NCBI GenBank assembly: GCA_031655335.1 | Contig: CP134226.1 | Coordinates: forward strand, 3,282,001-3,346,000 | From: Thalassospiraceae bacterium LMO-SO8 | GTDB lineage: Bacteria > Pseudomonadota > Alphaproteobacteria > Rhodospirillales > Casp-alpha2 | Length of the DNA: 64,000 nt | Direction of reading: 5' to 3' | Shown here: positions 8,633-16,791 of the stretch, piece by piece | Numbering within the stretch: position 1 is the first letter of the stretch | Layout: the number at the start of each line of letters is the position of its first letter | The notes under the pieces: model-generated | Databases searched by the model: none | What the model saw: only the letters and a program-made list of their open reading frames with translations | Told to the model about the DNA's origin: nothing | Program-made: the position numbers and the translations under genes

Positions 8633-8659
8633 CGCCCGGCAGTCCCTGCCGGGCGTTTT
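8633..8659 (+). terminator. Intrinsic terminator of phasin gene
   Basis: Perfect ten-base stem CGCCCGGCAG/CTGCCGGGCG (8633-8642, 8646-8655) with a three-base loop, followed by TTTT. It lies 40 bases after the phasin stop. The rest of the 373-base gap to clpS (8660-8965) holds no gene I can support; a TATATTCT-like -10 near 8810 may belong to the clpS promoter. Confidence 0.9.
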
Positions 8660-8965
8660 CGTTTGCCGGTTTCGGAGAGGGCGGTGACGGACGATTCTCC
8701 GGTCCGGGGCGCGCGCCGGACCGTTTTGGACGACGGCTGATCCGGTTACGGGCCGGCCTGTTGGAGAATTCCTGGACGCGGGACTTGGCGCTGGCGGGTG
8801 CTCTGCCCATATATTCTGGGACAAGCGGCAACCGCACCCCGGACCCGGGGCTTCCCCGGGCAATCCTTTTTAAATAGAATTGGATTACCGTCGGAGTGGC
8901 AGGCCGCTTCGGCGGCGCCGATGGGCGGCGGTCGCCGGCCCGAACACGGCAAGGACAGGACGGAG

Positions 8966-9334
8966 ATGACAGGACCGACAGACCCGCCAAAATCTCCCAT
9001 CGACCCGGGGCGGGACGATGACTCCGGCACCGGTTTGGCGGTCAAATCCCGCACGCGGACCAAGCGTCCGTCCATGTACAAGGTCCTGATGCTCAATGAC
9101 GACTACACGCCGATGGAGTTCGTCGTTCATGTCCTCGAGCGTTTCTTCGGCATGAACAGTGAGCAGGCTACCCAAGTGATGCTGCATGTCCACCAGCGCG
9201 GGGTGGGCGTCTGCGGCGTCTTCACATATGAAATCGCCGAAACGAAAGTGACACAGGTCATGGATCTGGCGCGTCAGCATCAGCATCCTCTCCAGTGCAC
9301 GATCGAGAAAGACGGCGGCGGAGATGAGGATTAG
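8966..9334 (+). CDS. clpS: ATP-dependent Clp protease adaptor ClpS
   Basis: 122 residues. The N-degron pocket is intact: N44-D45-D46, T48 and M50 in LNDDYTPM, M72, and H76 in MLHVH (equivalent to E. coli ClpS N34, D35, D36, T38, M40, M62 and H66). The disordered N-terminal extension (1-35), needed for delivery to ClpA, is present. I chose the ATG at 8966, preceded by AGGACAGGACGGAG; a longer in-frame start 168 bases upstream gives an unlikely extension over the promoter. ClpS binds N-terminal Leu, Phe, Tyr or Trp and hands substrates to ClpA. Its stop codon is followed directly by the clpA ATG. Confidence 0.95.
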   Translation: MTGPTDPPKSPIDPGRDDDSGTGLAVKSRTRTKRPSMYKVLMLNDDYTPMEFVVHVLERFFGMNSEQATQVMLHVHQRGVGVCGVFTYEIAETKVTQVMDLARQHQHPLQCTIEKDGGGDED

Positions 9335-11647
9335 ATGCTTTCACGCGAGCTAGAACAGACCCTTCACCGCGCCCTGGCCCTCGCCGCCGAGCGTAATCAC
9401 GAATACGCAACCCTCGAACACCTGCTTCTTTCCCTGACCGAAGACCCGGATTCCATCGCGGTGCTGAAGGCCTGCGACGTGGAGGTCGAACGCCTGATCG
9501 CCGACCTGACCGAGTTCCTCGACAACGAACTGGCCGAGATCGACAACCCGCGCGGGCTTGAGCCCAAGCCGACGGCGGGCTTCCAGCGCGTCGTCCAGCG
9601 CGCCGTGATCCATGTCCAGTCGTCGGGCCGCGAGGAAGTGACCGGCGCCAACGTGCTGGTGGCCCTGTTCTCGGAACGGGAATCCCATGCCGTCTATTAT
9701 CTGCAACTGCAGGACATGACGCGTCTCGACGCCGTCAACTACATCTCCCACGGCATCGCCAAGGTGCCCGGGCGTTCGGAGCAACGCACCGTGTCCGGCG
9801 CCGACCCGGAAGCCGAGGCCGAGGCGGTTGCCCGCAAGGGCTCGGAAGCGCTCGACGCCTATTGCACCAACCTGAACAAGAAGGCGAACGAAGGCCGAAT
9901 CGATCCCCTGATCGGCCGCCACGAAGAGGTCGACCGCGCCATCCAGATCCTGTGCCGGCGCAACAAGAACAACCCGCTGTTCGTCGGCGACCCGGGGGTG
10001 GGCAAAACCGCCATCGCCGAAGGTCTGGCCAAGCGCATCGAGGACGAGGACGTGCCCGAGGTGCTGCTCGGCAACACCATTTACGCTCTCGACATGGGCG
10101 CCCTTCTGGCCGGAACCCGCTATCGCGGCGATTTCGAGGAGCGCCTGAAGAACGTCATGGCCGAACTCGAAGCCATGCCCAAGGCGATCCTGTTCATCGA
10201 CGAAATTCATACGGTGATCGGCGCGGGCGCCACCTCGGGCGGATCCATGGACGCGTCGAACATCCTCAAGCCCGCCTTGCAAAAGGGCGGCCTGCGCTGC
10301 ATGGGCTCGACCACCTACAAGGAATACCGCAACTATTTCGAAAAGGACCGCGCCCTGGTGCGCCGGTTCCAGAAGATCGACGTGTACGAACCGTCCATGG
10401 ACGACACGATCAAGATTCTCAAGGGCCTGAAGCCCTATTTCGAGGAACACCACAACGTGCGTTACACCAACGACGCCATCAAGGCGGCGGTGGAACTGTC
10501 GACCAAGTACATCCACGAACGCAAGCTGCCGGATAAGGCCTTGGACGTGATCGACGAGGTCGGGGCGTCGCGCATGCTGCTGCCGCCGGGCAAGCGGCGC
10601 AAGACGGTCACCGTGAAGGACGTGGAACAGGTGGTCGCCAAGATCGCCCGCATTCCGGAAAAATCGGTGTCGTCCGACGACCGCAAGGCGCTGAAGAACC
10701 TGGACCGCGACCTGAAGACCATGGTGTTTGGTCAGGACAACGCCATCGAGGCTTTGGCCAGCGCCATCAAGCTGTCCCGCGCCGGCCTGCGCGAACCGGA
10801 AAAGCCCATCGGCTCCTACCTGTTCTCGGGCCCCACGGGCGTCGGCAAGACCGAGGTCGCGCGTCAGCTGTCGCACATGATGGGCATCGATCTGGTGCGC
10901 TTCGACATGTCCGAATACATGGAACGCCATTCGGTCTCGCGGCTGATCGGCGCCCCGCCGGGCTACGTCGGCTTCGATCAGGGCGGCCTGTTGACCGACG
11001 CCGTCGATCAGCAGCCCCATTGCGTGCTGCTGCTGGACGAAATCGAAAAGGCCCACCCGGACCTGTTCAATATCCTTCTTCAGGTCATGGACCACGGCAA
11101 GCTGACCGACCACAACGGCAAGTCCGTCAGCTTCCGCAATGTGATCCTGATCATGACCACCAACGCGGGGGCGGCCGACCTGGCCAAGCCGGCCATCGGG
11201 TTCGAACGTGAAACCCGTGTGGGTGAGGATACGGAAGCGATCGAGCGCATGTTCACGCCCGAATTCCGCAACCGTCTGGATGCCATTATTCCCTTCGCGG
11301 CGCTGACGCCGGAAGTCGTCGCCCGTGTCGTCGACAAGTTCATCATGAACCTGGAATTGCAGCTTGAAGACCGGGGCGTGGTGATCGAGCTGACCGACGC
11401 GGCGCGTGAATGGCTGGCCAAGCGGGGCTTCGACAAATTGTTCGGCGCCCGGCCGCTCAGCCGCGTGATTCAAGAGAACATTAAGAAGCCCCTGGCCGAG
11501 GAGCTGTTGTTCGGCAAACTCGTCAAGGGCGGCATGGTTCTGGTCGGCGTCGACGACGACAAGTTGGTGTTCGATTTCCCCGAACCGGGATCGACCCGAC
11601 TCCCGGCCAAGCGCAAGAAGGGCAAAGTTCCCGCCCTGGTCGAATAG
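9335..11647 (+). CDS. clpA: ATP-dependent Clp protease ATP-binding subunit ClpA
   Basis: 770 residues with the ClpA architecture: N-terminal Clp repeats that dock ClpS (1-145), AAA1 with Walker A GDPGVGKT at 218-225, and AAA2 with Walker A GPTGVGKT at 499-506 followed by LLLDEIEKAH. The middle coiled-coil insertion of ClpB is absent, which separates it from ClpB. It unfolds substrates in the cytoplasm and feeds them to ClpP (not in the window). There is no gap between the clpS stop and this ATG, so translational coupling is likely. Confidence 0.97.
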   Translation: MLSRELEQTLHRALALAAERNHEYATLEHLLLSLTEDPDSIAVLKACDVEVERLIADLTEFLDNELAEIDNPRGLEPKPTAGFQRVVQRAVIHVQSSGREEVTGANVLVALFSERESHAVYYLQLQDMTRLDAVNYISHGIAKVPGRSEQRTVSGADPEAEAEAVARKGSEALDAYCTNLNKKANEGRIDPLIGRHEEVDRAIQILCRRNKNNPLFVGDPGVGKTAIAEGLAKRIEDEDVPEVLLGNTIYALDMGALLAGTRYRGDFEERLKNVMAELEAMPKAILFIDEIHTVIGAGATSGGSMDASNILKPALQKGGLRCMGSTTYKEYRNYFEKDRALVRRFQKIDVYEPSMDDTIKILKGLKPYFEEHHNVRYTNDAIKAAVELSTKYIHERKLPDKALDVIDEVGASRMLLPPGKRRKTVTVKDVEQVVAKIARIPEKSVSSDDRKALKNLDRDLKTMVFGQDNAIEALASAIKLSRAGLREPEKPIGSYLFSGPTGVGKTEVARQLSHMMGIDLVRFDMSEYMERHSVSRLIGAPPGYVGFDQGGLLTDAVDQQPHCVLLLDEIEKAHPDLFNILLQVMDHGKLTDHNGKSVSFRNVILIMTTNAGAADLAKPAIGFERETRVGEDTEAIERMFTPEFRNRLDAIIPFAALTPEVVARVVDKFIMNLELQLEDRGVVIELTDAAREWLAKRGFDKLFGARPLSRVIQENIKKPLAEELLFGKLVKGGMVLVGVDDDKLVFDFPEPGSTRLPAKRKKGKVPALVE

Positions 11648-11674
11648 TCGGTTCCCGGTCCGGGCGGACGCAGC

Positions 11675-12814
11675 GTGGCGTTTTCCTTCCTTTCCGGGAT
11701 CCGGGTTCTCGATCTCAGCCAATACCTGCCGGGACCGCTCGCGGCCCAGGTCCTCGCCGACCTGGGGGCGGAGGTGGTGAAGGTCGAGCCGCCGGCCGGC
11801 GACCCGCAGCGCCATCTTGATCCCATGTCGGGTCTACTCGATCCCGATGTGGTCGAAGGCGGCGACGCCTCCCCCTTCTATCAGGTGCTTAACGCCGGCA
11901 AGACGGTGACCCGCCTCGACCTCAAGTCCGAGGGCGGCAGGGCGTCGTTCCGGGACCTGGTCCGGGGCGCCGATGTTCTGCTGGAAAGCTATCGGCCCGG
12001 GGTGATGGACCGGCTCGGTTTCGGATATGACGCGGCCAAGGCCCTGAACCCAGGGTTGGTCTATTGCGCGCTGACGGGATATGGGCAAACCGGGCCGTTG
12101 CGCCTGGCCGCCGGGCATGACCTGAACTACATGGCGGCCACGGGTGCGCTCAGCCAGGCCGGAACGGCGGCGGAGCCCGCCATGGCCTGGCCGCCCATGG
12201 CCGACTGCGCCGGGGCGGTGATGTCGGCCCTCGCCATTCTGGGCGCCCTGGTGCGCCGGGGCCGGGACGGGCGGGGCGCCTTCCTGGACGTCGCCATGTC
12301 CGACTGTGTCCTGTCCTGGCAGGCCATTGGCCTGACGGCGGAAAGGCTCGGCCTCGGCAAGGCGCGGGGGGCGGCGCTATTGACTGGCGGGGCCGCGTGC
12401 TACCGGGTCTATGCCTGCGCCGACGGGCGGGAATTGACGCTCGGTAATCTGGAGCCCCGGTTCTGGGAAAACTTCTGCCGCGCCGTCGGCCGCGACGATT
12501 GGACCCCACGCCAGTGGGAGGCGCTGCCGCAATCCAATCTGATCTCCGAGGTCACGGCGCATCTCGCCGGACAGCCGTTGGATCATTGGCTGTCGGTGCT
12601 GGACGGTGTCGATACCTGTGTGCAGCCGGTCGCCGATTACGCGGGCGTCGCGGACCAGCCGCAGGTGCGGGCACGGGGCCTTGTGACGGACGATCCCCTC
12701 GGCGGGGTGCAGGTGTTGCTGCCGATCCTCGTCGACGGCCTGACCACGGGCGCGCGGGCGCCGCTGGTGCCGCGCACGGCGGAACAGATTTTACAGGATT
12801 GGGAAAACGTCTAG
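11675..12814 (+). CDS. CaiB/BaiF CoA-transferase family protein, alpha-methylacyl-CoA racemase-like
   Basis: 379 residues beginning at a GTG 28 bases after clpA. The family III N-terminal signature GIRVLDLSQYLPGPLAAQVLADLGAEVVKVE is split over residues 8-38. GHDLNYMAATG holds the conserved aspartate of the active site; in this form (GHDxNYxA) and at this length it fits alpha-methylacyl-CoA racemases better than the roughly 400-residue formyl-CoA transferases. The reaction would be epimerisation of 2-methylacyl-CoA or CoA transfer between carboxylates; the substrate cannot be read. Its last four bases (CTAG) are shared with the stop codon of the convergent minus-strand gene. Confidence 0.85.
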   Translation: MAFSFLSGIRVLDLSQYLPGPLAAQVLADLGAEVVKVEPPAGDPQRHLDPMSGLLDPDVVEGGDASPFYQVLNAGKTVTRLDLKSEGGRASFRDLVRGADVLLESYRPGVMDRLGFGYDAAKALNPGLVYCALTGYGQTGPLRLAAGHDLNYMAATGALSQAGTAAEPAMAWPPMADCAGAVMSALAILGALVRRGRDGRGAFLDVAMSDCVLSWQAIGLTAERLGLGKARGAALLTGGAACYRVYACADGRELTLGNLEPRFWENFCRAVGRDDWTPRQWEALPQSNLISEVTAHLAGQPLDHWLSVLDGVDTCVQPVADYAGVADQPQVRARGLVTDDPLGGVQVLLPILVDGLTTGARAPLVPRTAEQILQDWENV

Positions 12815-13446
12815 CGGGCGAGCTGGGGACAGTCGGCTTCGCGGGTCAGGCCGACCATGGAAGCGCCCTGCGACGACAGGCGCAGGTTGCCCTTGGCGCC
12901 GATCACGTAGGACTGGCTGCCCAGCGGCTTGCCGTTGGCGGCCATGCGAATGACCTGGGCGGCGCGGCAGGCGCGGCAGTTGTTCACCAGGAACACGCCG
13001 CCGTTGCCCTTGTCCGTTTCCAGGGTGATGCATTTCTTGTCGCTGTCGTCGACGAGCGTTTCCGGTTTCACCAGATTGGCCTGATCGCAGGGATAGATGG
13101 AACCGAGGCTGGTCCGGCCCGGGCCGCGGAACGGCAGGGGCAGGGTCATGTTGGCCATGACGTTGAACTTACGCACTTCCGGGTTGGAATAGCCCTGGCG
13201 CAGGCGGGTCACCCCGACCACCATGCAGGCGTTGCATTTGTTGACCAGAACTTCGCCCGTGCCCGTGCGGCCGTGGCGGATGCAGTCCGCGCCCGGGGCC
13301 AAGGCCGCCGCCGTGCGGATCAGGGGGTTGATCCCCATGCCTTCCGCGTCGGGCACCCGAGGTGCCGCGATGGCCGCCGCCGACAGCAGCAGCACCGCGA
13401 CGAGCGCGGCGGCGGTCAGCAGGTAAATTTGCACATAGCGTTCCAT
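12811..13446 (-). CDS. Secreted or periplasmic protein with a duplicated four-cysteine unit, function unknown
   Basis: 211 residues with an N-terminal hydrophobic signal (about 8-28, ending AIAAP). The mature part is two copies of one unit: a cysteine, a short stretch, then LVNxCxAC followed by V-x-R. Copy 1 has C55, C71, C74 and C120; copy 2 has C139, C157, C160 and C206. The last spacing is exactly 46 residues in both. The paired CxxC and spaced cysteines suggest either two disulfides per unit in the periplasm or a metal site. The start has a strong ribosome site (AAAGGGG). I do not recognise a named family. The gene is alone and overlaps the end of the CaiB-type gene by four bases. Confidence 0.75.
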   Translation of the reverse strand: MERYVQIYLLTAAALVAVLLLSAAAIAAPRVPDAEGMGINPLIRTAAALAPGADCIRHGRTGTGEVLVNKCNACMVVGVTRLRQGYSNPEVRKFNVMANMTLPLPFRGPGRTSLGSIYPCDQANLVKPETLVDDSDKKCITLETDKGNGGVFLVNNCRACRAAQVIRMAANGKPLGSQSYVIGAKGNLRLSSQGASMVGLTREADCPQLAR

Positions 13447-13538
13447 AACCCCTTTACTTTAGGGAATATTGGTAAAGGAAACGTGACCGGCATCACACTT
13501 GCGCGCGATTTTCGAAAAATTTGTCTAGAAAATTGATT

Positions 13539-14708
13539 TTATTCTGATTTTTTAAAGGGAGAGAACGCCCCATAGGCGGACATTTCCCGCTCGATTCCCC
13601 TGGATTCGTCCTTCAGAAAGCCGGAAACGGCATCTCGGAAGCCCTTGTCGGCGATCCAATGGGCGGAAAACGTGCGGCGGGGCAGGTAGCCGCGCTGCAC
13701 CTTGTGAGGGCCCTGGGCGCCGGCCTCAACCCATTTCAGGCCGTTCGCGATGGCATAGTCGATGGCCTGATAATAGCAGGCTTCGAAGTGCAGGAACTTA
13801 TAGTCCGCGACGCAGCCCCAGTTGCGGCCGTACAGCGTGTCGCCGCCGCGCAGGTTCAAGGCACCCGCCACGGGCCGGCCGTCCTTTTCCACCACGATCA
13901 GGACCACGGCCCGGCCCAGGCGTTCGCCCAGCAGGGAAAAGAACCGGCGCGTCAGGTAGGCCTGGCCCCATTTCTTGTCGGTCGTGTCCATGTAGAATTG
14001 GAAAAAGGCGTCCCAATGGGCCTCGGTGATGTCGGGGCCTTCGAGGGCGCGAATGTCCAGGCCGGCGTCATGGACGGCGCGGCGCTCCTTCTTGATGTTC
14101 TTGCGCTTGCGCGATGACAGTTCGTCCAGGAAATCGTCGAAGGTTTTGAATCCCTTGTTCTCCCAATGGAACTGCTGGCCGATGCGTTGCAGGTATCCGG
14201 CATCCCCGAACGCCACCCATTCGGCCTCGGTGGGAAAGGTGACGTGCAGCGACGACACACCTAGGTTCTGGGCCAGCTGCGCCATGCCGGCGATCAGGGC
14301 AAGACGCATCTCGCGGCGTTGGCCGTCGGGCAAGGCTTGGTTGACCAGCAGGCGCGGCCCGGTCACCGGCGTGAACGGCACGGCGCATTGCAACTTGGGA
14401 TAATAGCGCCCGCCGGCGCGCTCGTAGGCGTCGGCCCAGCCCCAGTCGAACACGTATTCGCCGTAGGAATGGTTTTTCAGGTAAAGCGGCGCGCAGGCGG
14501 CGATGCCGCCCGCCGGGTCCTCGATCACCAGATGCTGACCGAGCCAGCCGGTTTCCCCCGTGGCCGATCCGGAGTCCTCCAGCGCCGACAGAAAGGCGTG
14601 ACGGACGAAGGGGTTGTCCGTTCCGGCACAGGCGTCCCAGGCCTCGGGCGAGACCTCGGAGAGGGATTTGACAATCTTGATGGCGACCGCGTCGCGTCCG
14701 TCGGGCAT
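13539..14708 (-). CDS. FemAB/GNAT-fold N-acetyltransferase-like protein (COG3146 type)
   Basis: 389 residues, soluble. The length and blocks such as SSRKRKNIKKERR (about residues 190-202) and GRNWGCVADYKFLHFEACYYQAIDYA (split) match the DUF482/COG3146 group, described as peptidoglycan-related acyl- or aminoacyltransferases with tandem GNAT folds. The donor and acceptor are not known for most members. The start is an ATG with a weak ribosome site. The neighbouring genes give no further clue. Family placement is fairly sure; the reaction is not. Confidence 0.8.
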   Translation of the reverse strand: MPDGRDAVAIKIVKSLSEVSPEAWDACAGTDNPFVRHAFLSALEDSGSATGETGWLGQHLVIEDPAGGIAACAPLYLKNHSYGEYVFDWGWADAYERAGGRYYPKLQCAVPFTPVTGPRLLVNQALPDGQRREMRLALIAGMAQLAQNLGVSSLHVTFPTEAEWVAFGDAGYLQRIGQQFHWENKGFKTFDDFLDELSSRKRKNIKKERRAVHDAGLDIRALEGPDITEAHWDAFFQFYMDTTDKKWGQAYLTRRFFSLLGERLGRAVVLIVVEKDGRPVAGALNLRGGDTLYGRNWGCVADYKFLHFEACYYQAIDYAIANGLKWVEAGAQGPHKVQRGYLPRRTFSAHWIADKGFRDAVSGFLKDESRGIEREMSAYGAFSPFKKSE

Positions 14709-14969
14709 ACCCGGAATTTAGCCAGTTGTATTCGGAAATGCGCGCAAATTATCCACAGAAAATGATGGAAAAAACCCGGTGTACGTGACCTCTCCATTTG
14801 AATTCATCTTATTCTAATATTAGAAAAATGATAATTACGTATCGCTAGGTTCTGGCAATGCGGACAGGCCAATCGGCAAAACCCGCGTTGTGCCAGCGGT
14901 CGGGCAGCTAGTCATGGCGCGGCTCAACAGCGCCTGGGGTGGATTGACGATCTTTAAGGGGGATAAATC
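14709..14969. promoter_or_regulatory. AT-rich divergent promoter region with 14-base palindrome
   Basis: The 261 bases between the FemAB-like gene and the lipoprotein gene are much richer in A and T than the surroundings. They hold the perfect palindrome TTCTAATATTAGAA (14812-14825), with GATAAT (14830-14835) just after it as a possible -10. The palindrome could be a repressor site for either divergent gene; no matching regulator lies nearby. Confidence 0.4.
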
Positions 14970-16082
14970 ATGCGCCACACTCATCCAGCACGGGCATCAA
15001 GCGATGGGCGTATGGAGTTTGCGTTGCTTCTTGCCGTCGTGCTGCTGACAGGGTGCGGGACCGCACAGGATTTGTTTATCGTCGACCGGGCCCTGATCGA
15101 TAACGAACAGGCGGCGAGCGACGCGAAAGGGTTACACGCGCCGCCGCCGATCAACCTTGATCTGTTCGTCTTTCTGGATGATTTCCGCAAGGAGGTCGTC
15201 TGGGACTCAGACAAGGAGAAGCTTGTTCCCAAGAATCCCGACAATGGCGAAGGATTCAAAATCGCCTACGGCAAGGCGGTCAACGATCCGGCAAACCGTA
15301 ACCGGCTGCAAGACGTCATCATGAACCGTTCGGAACAGATTTGTACCCATCACAAAGGGGCGATTCTGGCCAATTCCGCTGTGTTTAATTTCTCCACGTC
15401 GTTGCTGTCGACGATCCTATCAAGCGTATCGGCCGTGGTTGGCGGAGAGGTTGCGAAGTCGGCTATTTCGACGGCGTCTGCTTCCGTGAATGCGGCGGGC
15501 ACGGCCGTCAAGGCAGAGTTCTACCAGAACTTGCTGGCGGCGGCGATCGTCAACAAGATCGTGCAGACCCGTGCGACGATCAAGCAGGGGCTTATCGAGA
15601 AACGCAAGTTGAGCATCAAGGACTACAGCGTCGATCAGGCGATCGGAGACGCCTACCTTTATCACACGGCCTGTTCCTTCTACGAAGGCCTGGTCGGGCT
15701 GACGAAAGATAAAGAAGCGCCGGTCAAGACCCGCGAAGATATCGATAAGGAGATCGACGCGCTTAAGAAAGAAAGCGAAGCGCTGCGCACCAAACTTGCG
15801 ATCCCCACGGGAACTGCCGGTGCCCTGAACGCCGACGACCAGCGCGCCGCCCGGGTGCAGATCGATCTTAACAACGCGCGAATTCTGGGGTTGATGCAAC
15901 AACGTGCCACGGCGCCCGGCGCGGTCAGCGCCGGTGCGGCTGGTGATGGCTCGGCCGGCAGTGGCGCGGCCGGCGATGGCGCGGCCGGGGATGGCGCGGC
16001 CGGTGGCGGTGCCACGGGCGGCGGGGTGCCCGCAGGGAAAGTCACGCCCGGAGAGCCGGTCCCCCCGCCGCAACAAAGGTAA
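14970..16082 (+). CDS. Predicted lipoprotein of unknown function, low-complexity Gly/Ala tail
   Basis: 370 residues. A lipobox LTGC with C29 follows a hydrophobic stretch, so the product is probably an acylated lipoprotein; an AAGGGGG ribosome site supports the first ATG although a second ATG 42 bases later is also possible. The body (40-290) contains a stretch rich in Ser/Ala/Val/Thr (about 130-185) that could form membrane-interacting helices, and a charged helix (245-275). The last 50 residues are a repeat of GDGAAG-like units. Codon and base use are less GC-biased than the neighbours. The next gene encodes a YiiX-like cysteine hydrolase and the pair is likely one unit. No family recognised. 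Confidence 0.7.
   Translation: MRHTHPARASSDGRMEFALLLAVVLLTGCGTAQDLFIVDRALIDNEQAASDAKGLHAPPPINLDLFVFLDDFRKEVVWDSDKEKLVPKNPDNGEGFKIAYGKAVNDPANRNRLQDVIMNRSEQICTHHKGAILANSAVFNFSTSLLSTILSSVSAVVGGEVAKSAISTASASVNAAGTAVKAEFYQNLLAAAIVNKIVQTRATIKQGLIEKRKLSIKDYSVDQAIGDAYLYHTACSFYEGLVGLTKDKEAPVKTREDIDKEIDALKKESEALRTKLAIPTGTAGALNADDQRAARVQIDLNNARILGLMQQRATAPGAVSAGAAGDGSAGSGAAGDGAAGDGAAGGGATGGGVPAGKVTPGEPVPPPQQR
15930..16040 (+). repeat. Short tandem coding repeat (GGCGCGGCCGGNGATG-like unit)
   Basis: Imperfect tandem copies of a unit of about 18 bases encode the Gly-Asp-Gly-Ala-Ala tail of the lipoprotein. Copies around 15950-16010 are nearly identical, so copy number may vary between strains by slippage without shifting frame. 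Confidence 0.6.
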
Positions 16083-16152
16083 ACAGCCGTCTGCCGGCGG
16101 TTCGGATGGAGAGTCACCGGCCCGGTGTGAGTGAGGGGAGAGGAAGTTCACG

Positions 16153-16791
16153 ATGCGGCGCATCAACGCGAAGGCGTTCAAGAACGCACCGTCCGGCGAT
16201 GCGGTCATTGCCGCCTATGAGGCTATCCGGCCGACACTCAAGACCTGCGATCTGCTGCTATGTTCCGGCGATTATGCGTTTTCCAAAATCATCCGCAAGG
16301 CGACCTCCAGCGATTGGAGCCACGTCGCCCTAATTGTCCAAGCACGCGCAATCGGCCGGGTTCTGGTTCTTGAAAGCGTCGAACCTGAAGGGGTGCGGGT
16401 GGTGCCGTTTCGCAAGTATCTGTTGGATTATAAGGATGGCAAGGCGTACCCGGGTGGTATCGCGGTCGCCAGCCTGAAGGCGCAGCCGAATATTTCGGAT
16501 CGCCGGGTGATGTCGAAGTTCGGTCAGCAGGCTGTCGATCTGTTCGGTTATCCTTACGACCGGGACCAGGTTTTGAAACTGGCGCTGCGTGTCGCGCAAA
16601 GCACGTTGTTCGGGGCCAATGCAGGGGCCCAGGACTTTGACAACGATAAGGAGTTCATCTGTAGCGAATATGTCGCGATCTGCCTGCGTGAATTAGGACT
16701 GGGCGAGATTCCGCCGGGACCGCACGGGTTCGTGGCGCCCGTTGATTTCGTGCCGTTGCTGACTGATTTCAAATATCTCAAGCGACCGTGA
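16153..16791 (+). CDS. YiiX/YebB-like permuted NlpC/P60 cysteine hydrolase
   Basis: 212 residues with no signal peptide. The order of catalytic residues is that of the circularly permuted papain-fold group: histidine H57 in WSHVALIV, a possible E74 in LVLESVE, and the cysteine C170 in FICSEYVA. YiiX/YebB-like members are thought to act as amidases, peptidases or deacylases on lipids or peptides. The start has a strong site (GAGAGGAAG). It follows the lipoprotein gene after 70 bases and shares its lower GC content. Its 3' end overlaps that of the BtuF-like gene by 14 bases. Fold and catalytic triad are well supported; the substrate is unknown. Confidence 0.8.
   Translation: MRRINAKAFKNAPSGDAVIAAYEAIRPTLKTCDLLLCSGDYAFSKIIRKATSSDWSHVALIVQARAIGRVLVLESVEPEGVRVVPFRKYLLDYKDGKAYPGGIAVASLKAQPNISDRRVMSKFGQQAVDLFGYPYDRDQVLKLALRVAQSTLFGANAGAQDFDNDKEFICSEYVAICLRELGLGEIPPGPHGFVAPVDFVPLLTDFKYLKRP

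Noticed and set aside
9350-11815. Antisense open frame of 821 codons across clpA
   Set aside because: Same cause; it covers a well-supported gene on the other strand.
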